A stretch of 64,000 nt of DNA from Sesamum alatum (GCA_034509735.1 JACGWO010000011.1:25776979-25840978); one strand, 5' to 3'. Positions 1-13,222 are shown, counted from the first letter of the stretch. Program-made: numbers and translations. The notes: generated by a model not told the origin, from the letters alone.

Positions 1-1117
1 GAATTCAAATATCAAAATCTCAAATATATATATATATATATCCCTACATGAATGGAATATACATTTGATTCGTCTTAAATAAAGAATGTAATCGTACATT
101 ATATTTTGGGTTAATAACCCTCTCTGAAAAATTACACTTACATCCACTCTAAAGTTCTTCATTTACACTCGACCTTATTTCGTTTGAATTTGGACAGAAA
201 ATACTGATGTTAGCAAAAAAACAAAAAAATATCAATTTTACCTCTCACTAACATTTTCATATATATATTTTTGTACTTATAAGAGAAAAAATGTACTATA
301 TATATATATATATATGTAGGGGTGCAAACGAGTCGAGTTCGGTCAAAATTTCAAGCCCGGGATCGAGCGCCCCACTTTGAGCTCGAGCTTGCTAGAAACA
401 GGCTCTAGCTCGAGCTCGTTGCTCGCAAGTCGAGCTCGAACTTGAGCTCGAGCTCGTTGCTCATAGTTTTTTAAGTTATTATTTTTTTAGTAAGAACATG
501 CTATTATTAATATATACTACCAAAAATTAATTATAGAAAGTGTTAAAAACATATACTACATAATATTTTTATTATATATCTAATATTAGTTTAATAGTAA
601 CATAATTAGTAAAAATATATAAGCAAATTATCTAAGTACTAACACATAATTTTGAATAGTTCTATATACACCATATTAAAAGATACTAATAAATTCTTAA
701 AAGAATCCAATAATACTTATAGACCCCGTTTACTTTGAGTATTTGATTGATAGGTGATTGGATTATCTTTAATTAAATGAATGAAAAAAAAAATTCTGAA
801 TTAATTATGAGTTGTTTACTTATATATATTATTTCATCAGGATAAAACATAGTCATGTGTTTACTTTGATTAATACACATGGGTTGAGTGGAGAAATTAC
901 TATTGAACCATTTGAGATGTAGTAAAGACAAAAATATTGTGGCGAAAATTGAGAAATCATGTGCTGACGGCTGGTTGTGGTCATTAGGATAACTCATCCC
1001 ACCTCCCCAAGTGGTATGAGTTATATAGGTAGAATAGTGATTAGTATATTCAATTTTGTGTAAATTGAAGAGTTGAGTTTGGGTTTGCTGCCTAGAGTCC
1101 TACTCTCCCAAGAGTCC

Positions 1118-2526
1118 ATGAGCACACCAACTCTTCACCCCGCACTGCTAGTCCATCCACCGGAGCCCCCTGACCGGCGGCGCACATTCTTGATGGCCTT
1201 AACACGTGATCATGGCCCTGGAAACACCGAGCCTCTCTCTCCTAGAGCGGCCAAGAAGATTTTCTTGAAAATGGAGGACTACTACGGCAAACCCGACGCT
1301 TACCGTGGTGGGCGAGCGATTAATTTCTCGACTGAGGAGACTGAACAACTGGCCGAACACCTCAAATTCGACCTCATTGGCAAGTTCTCACACGGGTATC
1401 CAAGCATGCCGACCATTCGCGCGTATTTTGCTAAATTAGGTCTCCAAGGGGCGTACTCTATTGGGGTCATTAACATCAAACACATTATCATAAAACTACA
1501 CAACAAGGAAGATCTATCTTGTTTGTGGCTGAATCAAGTGCTTCTCATTGATGATTTCCTGATGAGAATGTTCAAGTGGACACCCGACTTCAACCCTAAA
1601 ATTGAATCTTCGATTGTCCCGGTATATGGGTGCGTTTGCCGGAGCTGTCAGTCCATCTCTTTCACTAAAAGGCTCTCTTTAGGATTGCTAGTCTTGTTGG
1701 GGCTCCATTAAAGTTATATGAGGTGTCGGTGGATGGATTCCGCCCTAGCATAGTGCACATGTGCGTGGAAATTGACCTCCTGAAAACACGACCAGATTTC
1801 ATCTGGATTGGTAATGATGGCCGATATTTTCCTCAGCCAGTACCGTACGAGAGGTGTCCAAAGTGGTGCACTCATTGCTTGCATCTGGGCCATGGGAATG
1901 ACGAGTGCAGAGAGGGGAAGGATAATGCTCTAGTCGTCTCCAAGACCTCTGATCTTCGCAACGTATTCAATAAACATCGTGCTGCTGTGGGGAAAGACAA
2001 GGCGCTACCTGCTACATGATAGTATCCCCCAGCCAAGGATGCTCCAACCGCTGAGAAGGGGGAAGGTTTACAGCCGTCGAATAATTTGGAATCCTCCAAT
2101 GAGATGCCGGGCCTAGAGACAGTTCAATTTGAGGGTGAGCAGACGGATGGAGAGAATGCACGAGATGATGATTTACCTTGCGGTAATGTGGAGGATGATC
2201 GGGCGTTGGCCTCACAAGGCACGGACACTAATCCCATTTGTACAATTTGTGTGTTCGAGCCAATTGAGGGCCCGACAGAGGTGGCCAACGTCGAGCAGCA
2301 GGGAGCGTTGGCTGCACCGGCGGCATTTGACCATGACAATAAGGGGTCCTCCTCCAATCTGCTGGACGACAAGGTAGCGGTGGATATAACGGCAGATGAG
2401 AATGATTTTGAGGAAGTGAAAATATGGGGTCGTCACCGACGAGCCATCTCGGCTACCCGCTCGGAATGGATCATGACACGAAGCCATGCTCGAGTGCAAT
2501 CCTCCTCCTCCAAAACCCACCAATGA
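1118..2526 (+). pseudogene. LINE ORF1 (DUF4283-like, zinc knuckle), broken
   Basis: This is the nucleic-acid-binding ORF1 protein of the LINE. Translation from the ATG at 1118 gives a region resembling plant LINE DUF4283, with FSHGYPSMPTIRAYF and later WTPDFNPKIES. A frameshift near 1625 moves the frame to 1723-2019, where a CCHC knuckle reads CxxCLHLGHGNDEC. A TGA near 2018 interrupts the frame before an acidic C-terminal part (2086-2526). The stop TGA at 2524-2526 overlaps the ORF2 ATG at 2523-2525 as ATGA. The family assignment rests on the knuckle and position; function is inactive here. Confidence 0.8.
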
Positions 2527-5500
2527 ACGCCGTCATCTGGAACATGAGAGGGCTCGGAAATAAACAAAAAAATAATGCGAAGGATTTTTGTACAGAATAA
2601 ATTGAATGTTGTGGGAATTATAGACCCACGTGTGACTTAGGACGTTCCTCTTGTTCGGAGACGTTTTGGCTTCAGCGGGGTGATTCAAAATTGTAATAAC
2701 CGCATTTGGGTTTTGTTGGACGACTCCATACAGTTCACAGTCCTCCGTGACGAAGAATAGTTCTTACACTTGCAGCTGGTGGCACCTTTTAGTATGAACC
2801 CCATTTTTTTTACAGTGGTATACGATCAGTGTAGTAAAGTGGCTCGAACGGCTATCTGGCATTTCATGAGGTCCATGAGTGATACTACTGTGCCTTGGTT
2901 TATTGGAGCGGATTTCAACTCGGTGATTTCTGTCGCCAAACGATCGAATGGGGTCTACCCCCTCACCATTCTATGAAGAGTTCAGTGAGGCTATTTTCAA
3001 CGCCAGACTCACCGATGTGGGTTTTGAAGGGAGTCGATACACATGGACGGACCACAAGCTATGACAACGTCTTGATCGGGTTATATTCTCTAGTGAATGG
3101 TTGGACACATTCCAACGTACCACGATCCACCACCTACCTCAGTATTCGTCGGATCATTGCCCGCTATTGATACGTATGCTTTCCGCACCATCATCGGCCC
3201 CTTCCTCCTTCCATTTTCAGAATACTGGTTACGGCTAATTGGTCCTATCCAACGGGAGTCAATAGCATACTTAATCTGGTGTCAAAGCTGCGTAGACTCA
3301 AGCAGTGTTTGGAGCACTGGAACAGATCATATTTTGGGGATATCTTTGAGTCTCTTCAGCAAGGGAAGGATGCAGTCAGTACGGCGGAGCGTGTATATGA
3401 CGTTGTGCCCTCGAATGCCAACCTTATCGAACTAAACCACTGTACGACCCAATGGCAGCATGCGCTTGCCGTGGAGGAAGATTATTGGCGTCAAAAGTCG
3501 GCATGTAAATGGGTCCTACAAGGGGAACGAAACACTCGGTATTTTCATTCGTTGGTTAAAAAAAAGCGGCCTTGTACGTTGATTTCCTTTATCATGGATG
3601 GCGACCACACTCTTACGGCGAATGATGACATTCGGCCGTCGGGGGCGGCCTTTTACCATCAGCTGCTTACGGCCACAAACCCCGCACCGCGATAGGCGCT
3701 GTTGCCCGCCATCCCCCGTCTTGTGTTCGATGCGGCGGGCAACGTGCTGATTCAGCCTTCGTCCCTTGACGAGGTGCGCACAGTGGTGTTTGGTATGGAG
3801 ATGAATAGTGTCGCTGGACCAGACGACTTTAACGCGCATTTCTTTCAAAGTTGTTGGGACATTGTCAAGCTAGATGTTTTAGCGAGTACAGGATTTTCTA
3901 CAAGGCACCCATTTGCCGGTAGCCGTCACGGCGATGTCTATTGCTCTTATACCCAAAGTCAAAAACCCGAAGCACTGGACTGAATATCGGCCTATAAGCT
4001 TATCTAATACTGTAAATAAGATCTTCACTAAGCTACTTAATGACCGGCTCAAGTCTCTCCTACCTACACTAGTGGTGCCTAATCAGAGTGGTTTTCTGCC
4101 GGGCCGATAGATGGCAGACAATATTCTTCTAGCTCAGGAAATCTTGAACTCCTTACCTGCTGGAAGGCAACACTGGAATGTGGCCGTCAAACTTGACATG
4201 GCCAAAGTATATGATCGAGTTGATTGGGACTTCTTGGAGATGATTATACTGCAATTTGGTTTCCCACAATCGTGGGTTCGTCTGGTTGGCAATTGTATAC
4301 GGAATTGCTGGGTTTCTGTCCTCATTAATGGGTCTCCATGTGGCTTCTTCAATTCTTCAAGGGGCTTACGACAAGAGGATCCACTCTCCCCCACTCTATT
4401 TCTTCTAGCTTCAGAATACTTATCTCGTAGCCTTAATTATTTGATGGCTACCGACCGTTCTATGGCCTTTAAGGGGAGTGGGGACATAACATACCTTGCA
4501 TTCGCCGACGATATCTTGATTTTTACAAATTCAGGGGCGGAGTCTCTAGAGAAGCTCATGTCGTTCTTGCATGATTTTGAGGACATCACGGGGCAGAGTA
4601 TCAATATCGCTAAAAGCTCCTACATGGTGGCACCTAAAGTGCTGTTGCTGATCAAGCGGTGGATTCAGCGTATCACAGGCTTCGCCTATAAGCCTTTCCC
4701 AGTTAAGTACCTTGGGGCCCCCTTGTTCGTCGGCAGAACTAAGAATGTTTACTTCGATCACATTATTGATGCTTTATCGGCAAAACTCAGGGGATGGGAG
4801 AAGAAATTTCTTTCTTTTGGCGGACGACTTGAGCTCATTAAATCTGTCCTTCTTGAGATGCCTGTACACACATTGGCGATCCTCAAGCCTCCTCACGACG
4901 TCCTCTTATGTGTTGAGCGCAGGTTGAATAAATTCTTTTGGGGGTCTACTGGCACAGTTAAAAAGATGCATTGGTCATCTTGGGAGTGTCTGTGCAAACA
5001 AATTGATGAGGGTGGGCTAAGCGTTTGGCGGCTTAGGGATTCAGTGGAGTCCTTTTCTGCCAAGCTGTGGTGGCGGTTTCGGACCAGCCCTTCTCTATGG
5101 GCTTCTTTTCTTCAGCGTAAATATTACTCCCATTCCTATTCGGTTTCGGCGCGGCCTCACCTGACGTCGTCCCCTCAATGGCGATGCTTGAAACGTGCAC
5201 AAGGACTCTTTGAACAGTATATATTTTGGTCACTTGGGCGTGGGGATTTGTGCTTTTGGCATGACGTTTGGGTCGGTGACGGTCCCTTCGCTGCCGTCAT
5301 CCAACAGCCTTTCGTCTCACACGAGCAAGTGCATTATTATTGGTGGGGGGACGAGTGGGACATGAAAAAGTTGAATCGAGTCCTTCCATCGGATGTCGCA
5401 CGCACAGTGGCTGCTGTGCCTTTTGACCGTGGAACCTTGCATAGGGCCTGCTGGAAGGGGCAGCCGGACGGCGCGTTCTCCGTTAAATCCGCCTGAGAGC

Positions 5501-6557
5501 TAATTCGGGTGATGGGAACACGTTGGCCACTGCTTGGAGAACTAAGAAACCATTTGGTCACTCCATCCGTGGCTATTTCTCTTGGCGCCTTCTCCATGCT
5601 TTCATCCCAGTTGACGAATGTCGTGCAAAGGGCTTTCTTATTGTGTCTAAATGTGGATGTTGTCAACATACAGAATCGTTGAGCCATCTTTTCCTGCAAA
5701 GTGACATTATCCTACGGGTGTGGGACTACTTTGGGGCTTCTTTCATTTTGCTCCGCCTAGAACTGAATTTATCTCTACCATGTTCCATGCCTAGCGATTG
5801 TCTTCGCCGTTTGTTACTCGGGGACATATCAGGTTCTTAATCCCGATGCTTATCTTTTGGTTCACATGAAGGTACGTAATGATGTCAAATTCAATGGTGC
5901 TCGCTTCTCATTCGGTGTCATAATACGAAGGGTGTGGACGCACCTGTGGAAATTGTATCGATCACAAGGGATGAATGCCGAAAGTTGGAAGGGGGACCAG
6001 GCAGTCGGGCGACGGCTGGGATTTATTTTCCAGGCTAAATCAGCGCCTCTTCCCAAACTCGTGTGGTGGTCGAAGCCCAATCACAGCTGGTGGAAACCCA
6101 ATAGTGATGGGGCCTCCAAAGGAAATTCGAGGCCGGCAGGAGCGGGAGGGGTAATCCGAGATGATAGAGGAGTGATGGTATTGGCTTATTTCGATTACCT
6201 GACGTCGAGACAAACACCTTCGCTGAGTTATTCGGCGTCGTTCGTGGACTCCAACTTGCTTTGGAACATGGTTGTCTGTAGGTTTCGGTGGAGATTGATG
6301 CTCTAGTCGTTCTTCACATTATTTAGCGGGACACAGGAGATTGGCGTTTGCAGCACTTGCTTACACGCCTTCGGTTACTGCGTCGGGGATTGGCTATTAG
6401 ATTCACGCACGTCTATAAAGAGGCTAACCATCCGACTGATTATCTTGCTAATCAGGCGTGTCAACTTCATTCAAGGGGCGTCCTCACCATGGCACAACGG
6501 TAGCTGTGTCGTCTTCTTCGTCTGGACAAGCTGCTTCCTAACTTTCGCTTTAAGTAG
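2523..6557 (+). pseudogene. LINE ORF2 (endonuclease, reverse transcriptase, RNase H), broken
   Basis: ORF2 starts with MNAVIWNMRGLGN, the usual start of the plant LINE apurinic-type endonuclease. Endonuclease pieces (2770-3170) are split by frameshifts. The reverse transcriptase spans about 3700-5000. A 461-codon open stretch (4111-5496) includes KLDMAKVYDRVDW, RQEDPLSP (usually RQGDPLSP) and the catalytic FADDILIF box. A zf-RVT-like region follows, with KCGCCQHTESLSHLF near 5650. The RNase H part near 6090-6200 has the NSDGASKGN strand with its first Asp. The last codons LLPNFRFK end at TAG 6555-6557. At least four frameshifts or stops make it non-functional. Confidence 0.85.
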
Positions 6558-7864
6558 CATAGGTGGTTGGTTAGACATTCTTTATTCTTTTATATTAGAT
6601 CATGTACTTGAGGCATTGATTTATCAATAAATGGGTTGGGGTCCGATTTACCCACCGTTGCATTTCCGGTCTTGATTGAAAAAAAAAAAAAAAGTGATTA
6701 GTAAAAGGCTCATAGTCTAATCTCGGGCCCCAGTACCTCAAAATAAAAGCTATACTAGTTTGCTTATTCAGCCTAATACATAAAAAAAAAAAAAAAGGGT
6801 TCATACTATGCGATTTGAAAATGAATAATACATTAGTTTTAAAAAGATAATTATAAGCTATTTTCTAAAAGTAAAATTGATGTGAATGGACATGAAAATA
6901 CCTATTTAAAATATGATGACGACAACCTAAATTCTATATCTTTCGATTCTAAAAAAAACAAAATTAAACTGAGCAGTGATTGATTTTATATTATATATAT
7001 ATGTATGTATATATAATGCAATACGAATAAAAATAAGTAAATCTATTTAACCACATTGTTATTATTATCATTAAATTAATTCATAGGAATTATCAAATTT
7101 CAACGTAAGTTTACAAGCAGTAAAATTGAAATATTACATATTATGTATCTTGGTACAAATATATACTCATAAATAAATATAACACATTATAAGTTAATTG
7201 TTTGAACTTGTAAATTTACAAAAGTACAAGACGTACAAATTGATTTATATGCATCACATTAAATAATTATTTACAAAAATCAAATTATCAAAAATTAAAT
7301 TATTGATTAAGCTTATTTATTTTTAGATAGATATTTGATAATATAAATAAAAATAGCATATTATATTATTATCTACAATAAAAATATGAGATACTGATTA
7401 AATATAATTCTAATATATGATAAATTTTGAATATAATTAAACTAATATAATATTGATTATATAGTTAAATACATATAAACCTTAAAAATACAAATAAAAT
7501 ATAAAAACATAAAGAAAGGTCGCAAGCTGAACACAAATACTTGGGATCGAGCTCGGCTTGGGAGCTGCTCGACTCATCTTGCACCCCTATATATATGGAG
7601 TGAGTTAATATCCTTACTTTTTTTTTTTTTTTCCTTATAAGTACAAAATTATTACATGGGAATGTTAAATGATGCGTAAATTTAAAATTTTATGTAATTT
7701 TTTTTGTTGGCATCAACATTATCTGCCCAAATCCTAACGAAAGTGGGTCAGGTGTAAACATTGATTTTTTACAGGGGATGTAGTGTAGTTCTAGAACATC
7801 TTTGAAAGAAAGTGTAATTTCGTATTTTTAGAAGGGATTTAAGTGTAACTAAACCTTATATTTT

Positions 7865-9402
7865 CATAAACTTGTTCTTTTAAAGTCAAATATCCATTAC
7901 AACTAATCAATACATCGATCCAATTAATAAACACATTTTATGATAAGCTAGCAAATAAAATACAAATAAACTTACATTAAGTGAGACAAGTACCCATTAT
8001 AATAAACTTACATTAAGTGAGACAAATATCCCCACGTTTGATGAGACTCTGACCTATGACCTCGAACTTATTCATGAACGACCTCAGCAACTTCGAATTA
8101 TAAATTATTAAAATGTAAAAATTAATTGAGAATAGTATTTTGGTCAAATAACTACTAAACCTGCTAATATAATATGACCAATGGGAATTGAAAAATGTAC
8201 ATAGATTTATCAAACCAGCCCAGAATTCATTATCCAGAAAAAAGCTAGCTAGCCGTCGGCACACTGAATATATAAACTCGCATCAATTATAAAGTATCAA
8301 TTCATTCCTTGAAAATCAAGCTCTGAATTAAACCCACTGAACAATATCTTATATATTCATCTTAGAATTTGTAGTAAAATTAACAAAATACGTAAGATAT
8401 TATGTAATTTCGTAGACTTGGTTGGTTATCTCCGTACAGAAGCTGAATGTATTTAATGGAAGGTAAAATGTCAAATATGCGACTTTGAAACAATCAATTA
8501 AGCATTCACGACTTTTGTCAAAGAAAATCAGAGGCTTCCATCAAAGAACTCCAATATTATTTTGATAAACTTAATCATTGCCTGGACGTTATTTTTGTTC
8601 ATGGGAAAAAGAATAATTTTCAAAGAAATGTGCCTACGAGAGGAGTCGATTTCAGTCTAGTCATGAAAAAGAAAAGTCACACAGGCCTCATGATGTTCCC
8701 ATTTAAACGTTAAACGTCAATAAGTTTATGCAGTTTCGCCTGCCCAAGTAGCATTATAAGTAGGCAAAATTGCAAAACTGATCCTGTGTGTAATGGATGG
8801 CAGAATTAGTCCGGTAAGTATTGAACTGTCAATTTTTGTCCTATAAATTTTAATTTAGTGATAATTTTAGTCCTTCCGACAAAAAATAGATGAAAGTTAG
8901 CTGGACAAATTGAGGCTTAGAATTTTCGCTACCAACTGGACCTGAATTAAACACGTTCATCCTAAGTGGATGCTGGGTCATCAGCTCAAGAATCACAACC
9001 ATCCGACTTCTGCGTCCCCACCCCCATTGCTTTGAACTCCGGCAACATGTACCTTCTAGCTCCCTCAAACTGCTTCTCCGCTGCAGTTGCCACCTGCGGC
9101 CCATCCTCCCGTGTAGCTGCAGAGTTGGAGACCGAGGTGGTGCCGACGGAGCTGTCAAGTCAGTACGAGGAGCAACACTGAGACTTGTGTGTTTTGCCTG
9201 ACCGGAACAAGAAATTAATTTGCAGAGAAATGATCATGTAGGGGTTGATGTACTGCAAGTGTGTGATGATTTGAATGGAAGCAAAATAAATAGACTATAG
9301 GAAATAAGATGGTTTAAACACGAATCCATCTAATTAACATAATCCAACATAATTGCTGGCAAAAATTTATATTTAACATATATATTAATCATATCATATA
9401 CA
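7865..9402. other. AT-rich intergenic DNA with minor repeats
   Basis: There is no convincing gene. A unit of about 37 bp containing 'aaacttacattaagtgagac' is tandemly doubled at about 7968-8035, and a diverged relative occurs near 20845-20960. From 8760 to 8900 there is one arm of a 'GTCCTATAA...' type palindromic repeat. A GC-richer patch at 8960-9180 is open on both strands but matches no family I recognise. Confidence 0.5.
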
Positions 9403-11840
9403 TGTCAGATTATTGAGTGTTGAAGCGAATATTTAAGGATACTTACCTCAAGCCATTGATTCAAATGCAAATCTATAAAGAAAACCCAAAAGACTACAGA
9501 AATATTGATATTAGATTCTTCTAAAACCTGGTGCAATCAACCCCATGACGTGTTTCCTTACGATCGCAGGATTTCAGGAGACCCAAGTCTATAAATCAAG
9601 TTTTCTAAGGAAAACTCCAGCAAAAAACCAATGTTTTTCATACATTTTTCCATAAAAAATTTCTCATGTGTTCTTAACCGGCGGTTACCGAAAGTTACTT
9701 AAGTTAGATAGTGGATCACATCAAAAAAACCACCATACAGAGATAAGTCGTGGGCACGGCTTAAGTCATGCACGTTTCTCTAGTGAGGGACAGAAACACA
9801 TTTTTGATAAGTCGTGGCCACAGGTCATCAGAAATGTGCTAGACAAGAGCGGTAATGTGATAAGCCGTGCCTGTCATGTCCGCTCTCACTACAAAACAAT
9901 ATGTCAGAACTATTTGTCCAACATACTCCCACTTGTTCCACCTATCCAATTATTAAACTTCCATCTAAATGGGGTCCAAACAAGAAATAAAATACATGAA
10001 TCATGACGACATGTTCTCTACTATTGAGTAGTATCTTCCATGTATCACAATACATCGTATTTTTCACCCACGATAAAACAACTTAATTAAATAAGCCCTA
10101 TGCTTATTTAGGATCCCTAAACAATATTGTTTTCTCAAATTGAAATGTGCGCAACTGAAGTGAGAAAACACAACAACTGAATTAGAGTTTCATTAAATAT
10201 AACAATTATATCACAATACAATCACATCGGGACATATTCCAACTCTAGCTACATGATCTTTAAAATTCTTTGGTGGCATGCCTTTAATCAAAGGATCAAC
10301 TAGCATCAATTTCGTGATAATATGTTCAATGACCACTTTCCTTTCCTTAACGCGTTCCCTTATGGCTCAATACTTAAGGTCGATGTGTTTACTTCGACTT
10401 ACAACTCTTGTTATTTTTAGCCATAAAGACAGCAGATGAATTAGCACAATATATTCTTAATGGCTTAAATATTGAATCCATTATTCTAAGCCCGTATATG
10501 AAACTCTTCAATCACACACTATGTGAAGTTGGCTCAAAATAAGACACGAACTCAACTTTCATAATGGAAGTAGCAATCAAAGTCTGTTTTGTACTCCCCC
10601 ATGATATAGCTCCATTTGCAAACATAAATATATAACCAAATGTTGATTTTTTTGAATCAACGCAACCAACAAAGTCTGCATTAGAGTACCTAACAATTTC
10701 TAAATTCTCAGTTCGCATATACGCAAGCATGTAGTCCTTCGGCCCCTGAAGATACCTCATGACTTTCTTTGCAGCCTTCTAGTGGTCCAAACCCGAAATA
10801 ATCTGATATCTTCCCAACATCCCCACGGTAAATGCAATGTCAGGTCTTGTACAAACTTGAGCATACATAAGGCTTTCAATAACAGAAGTATATGGGATAT
10901 GTTTCGTTTGTTCCCGTTCAAGGCCATTCCTTCGGCACTGGTTAAAGTGTAGTTGATCACCTTTTACAATGGGAGCTATACTAGGTGAACAATCTTTCAT
11001 TCGAAATCTTTCTAAGACCTTATTGATATAGATTTCATGAGACAATCCCAAAATGCATCGAGATCTATTGTTATGAATCTTGATGTCAATAACATATGAT
11101 GCCTCACTCATATCTTTCATCTCAAAATTCTTAGAAAAAAATTGTTTCACTTCATATAGCATAACCTTGTAATAGGTAGGAAGTAAAATATCATCCACAT
11201 AAAATACAAGAAAATAAGTTTTACTCCTACAAACCTTCTGGTATATACAGTAATCCATGATATCCTCTAAAGCAAACCCATCACGAAATTTTAAGTACCA
11301 TTGACGGGAGGCTTGTTTCAGGCAATATATGGATTTTTTAAACTTACATACCAAGTGCTCACCGTTACTAAAGGAGAATCCTTCAAGTTGCTTCATGTAA
11401 ATCTCTCCTCTAGTTCTCCATCCAAAAATGTCGTTTTCACATCCATTTGATGCAAATCCATGTCAAAATGGGCAACTAATGCCATGATAGTGGGGGGTGA
11501 ATTTTTTTTAGATACAGGAGAAAAGATCTCCATGTAATCGATTCCTTCCCTTTGAGTGAACCCCTTAGCTACAAGTCTTGCTTTATGTCTTTCCATGTTG
11601 TCTAATGAGTCTTTCTTTGTTTTAAAGACTTATTGACACCCTATGGCTTTAAAACCATCAGTCAACTCGACAAGATCCCAAACTTCATCTGATGCCATGG
11701 AATTTATCTCCTCTTTCATAGCATCATACCATAAATCGGACTTCCTACTTTGCATGGCTTGTGAAAATGTTTCAAGATCATTTTCGGCTCCAATATTATA
11801 ATTAGACTCTTGTAGATATACCATATAGTCACTAGAAATT
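9403..11840 (-). mobile_element. Degenerate Ty1/copia element, 3' half with LTR-like end
   Basis: Read on the minus strand, copia pol sequence (11830-10500) is followed by an RNase H tail (about 10290-10210, MPPKNFKDHVARVG). Next come a polypurine-like AAGTGGGAG and an LTR-like start TGTTGGACA at 9923. The outer LTR edge is uncertain; the TGTCAGAT at 9403 is one candidate. No matching 5' LTR is visible, and upstream sequence is joined to a different element at about 11850. A direct repeat 'tagatataccatatagtc' flanks the junction (11812 and 11862). Confidence 0.6.
10500..11830 (-). pseudogene. Copia pol fragment (reverse transcriptase and RNase H), broken
   Basis: Four frame-shifted pieces align in order as a copia polyprotein. 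11824-11630 has the WYDAMKEEINSM region. 11596-11393 has KARLVAKGFTQREGIDY and HQMDVKTTFLDGELEE. 11396-10779 has the catalytic FYVDDILL box and the LMYAQVCTRPDIAF region. 10760-10512 has the RNase H stretch with YSNADFVGCVDSKKS. Frameshifts at about 11600, 11395 and 10770 separate them. Gag and integrase are absent here. The order and motifs make the family secure; the lineage within copia is not resolved. Confidence 0.85.
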
Positions 11841-11849
11841 ATTGATCTC

Positions 11850-13222
11850 TTTATCCAAGTAGATATACCATATAGTCCTTGCTTTTAGTTGCCACTGTTA
11901 GTTTTTGCTCGACAAATTCACTTGACGCCGGCGTACTTTGGTTAGCTTCAGTTAGATACTGAAATTTATCGAGAATTTTATGAAGTTGGACATCGCGTAC
12001 TTGGACATGGTTCAATAAATTGCCAACAGCGGCAGTCAGTGACACAATTTGTTCCTCGAGTGAAGTAGTTTAGATCATCATGATTGTTGCAATTTTATGA
12101 CACGAGCTTGTCAAAGATGCTTGGGTGATGTTTGGATTTAGTACCCTTTATCCACAATTATGGCCTCTTGATTTTCCCCCAGTTTGATTGGCAATCGTAA
12201 AACACCATCTTTTCTTGCCCCCTATGCTCAGGACTTGAAATAAGAAACTCGAAACTTGACGAGTGGGAGTGATTATCCTTTATTTCCATTTGAACTTCAA
12301 CTTGATTTGTGAAGAGAAGAGATGAACGGTAGAGATGGTCCCACTGGGCATGCTAGAAATTTGTAGCGCAAATTTTATATTTCTGAATTTATTGAAATAA
12401 GAAAAATACTATGAATGATTTTTGAATTTATCAAATATCTTATGGGTATGAAATCTCTAATTAAAGCCTCTGATTCTTCACTTCAAGAATGCGATCTTCA
12501 ACTTTGGCAACTATGGAGATGGAACTTGATGTTTTAATCTCCTTCGACATTGAGTTAGATCTTCAATAACGTTAATTCGAGGGTCTTTTGACTTATTCCC
12601 GGATTGCTATAAATTTGGAGTTTCTGACTTGAACTTTGGGTGTTTCTTGGTGGAATTGACGCTTTGATCTTCCGCCCAGGTGGACTTGTGCCTTGATAAC
12701 GTTAATTCGTGGGTCTCTCGACTTGTTCTTGAATCTAATGTTGAATTTGGATGATTTCCGCGACGAACGCCTTGATTTTGGCCTTGAACGCCTTGGATCT
12801 TCCTTGGTTTGTGCTTGAGAGGATTTGAGACTTCTTGAATGCTCTCTTGTTTGTGCCTTCAATTGTCTTTGATTGTTTGTGTGTCTTCAATTGCTGGAAA
12901 AGCACTCTCCATTTATAGTTGTAGGGTGGAAGACTTTGCCATATTTACTTGATGACGTGACACAATTTGATTGGCTGTTCATGATTTGTTTGACATTTTT
13001 TTCCCTAATCACAAGATGTGATCTAGAATTACCAAATCATTGGTATTTGCTTCCTTTGTTGGCAAGACAAGATTTAAATTGCTTTAAATACTTAGATTCC
13101 ATATATGGCAATATTCAATTTTATCCATCAATAAATATTTTATTTTATAAAAATATAAAATTGATGAAAAAATACATAGCACATGTCAATAAATAATTGA
13201 CAATAAATTTTGTTTGTCTACA
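11850..13222 (-). mobile_element. 5' end of an LTR retrotransposon: LTR, primer-site-like stretch, start of internal region
   Basis: On the minus strand an LTR-like block runs from TGTAGACA (13222) to TAGCA (12351), about 872 bp with TG...CA ends. It is followed directly by TGCCCAGTGGGACC, which looks like a tRNA primer site (12350-12334). Internal sequence then reads an open segment LEEQIVSLTAAVGNLLNHV (about 12060-11860), of the coiled-coil kind found near gag starts. The element stops abruptly against copia pol at about 11850. A gypsy origin is plausible but not proven because no pol is present. Confidence 0.5.
12561..12820. repeat. Degenerate ~130-bp tandem repeat inside the LTR
   Basis: The phrase 'ataacgttaattcg.gggtct' occurs at about 12566 and again at about 12696. 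The surrounding segments with 'ggatcttcc' and 'ttgtgc.tg' also repeat, giving a little over two copies of a roughly 130-bp unit within the LTR-like block. Confidence 0.6.

Larger units (their letters stand above)
1047..6692 (+). mobile_element. Full-length LINE (non-LTR retrotransposon)
   Basis: The unit has ORF1 with a DUF4283-like region and CCHC zinc knuckle, ORF2 with endonuclease, reverse transcriptase and RNase H, and an A tract near 6679-6692. The 11-bp sequence agtgattagta occurs just before it (1036-1046) and just after the A tract (6693-6703), marking the insertion. Both ORFs carry frameshifts and stops, so the copy is dead. It lies within the hAT-like element and is therefore younger than it. 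Confidence 0.9.
317..7589. mobile_element. hAT-like non-autonomous element, split by a LINE
   Basis: The left end TAGGGGTGCAAACGAGTCGAG is mirrored at the right end, which reads CTCGACTC...TTGCACCCCTA. The 8-bp sequence tatatatg is repeated exactly at 309-316 and 7590-7597, the TSD length expected for hAT elements. The flank is an AT repeat, so the duplication alone is weak; terminal repeats plus TSD together are convincing. Subterminal DNA (about 350-470 and 7520-7575) is rich in GAGCTCGAGCTCG-type motifs. I see no transposase. Without the LINE the element is about 1.6 kb and AT-rich. Confidence 0.72.
108..7855. mobile_element. Palindromic Mutator-like element, outer shell of nest 1
   Basis: The two ends are imperfect inverted repeats: 108-300 and the reverse complement of 7600-7855 share blocks such as the 'TTACACTTA' start and 'TTGTACTTATAAG'. 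The termini read GGGTTAATA and ACTAAACC. The 9-bp sequence ttatatttt is repeated exactly outside both ends, at 99-107 and 7856-7864. A 9-bp duplication is typical of Mutator-superfamily insertions; that class assignment is an inference because no transposase is present. The element is split in its centre by the hAT-like element at 317-7589. Confidence 0.72.

Noticed and set aside
8966..9181. Open frame of about 71 codons in a GC-richer patch
   Set aside because: The first codons are preceded by repeat arm sequence, the product matches nothing known to me, and the opposite strand is equally open.
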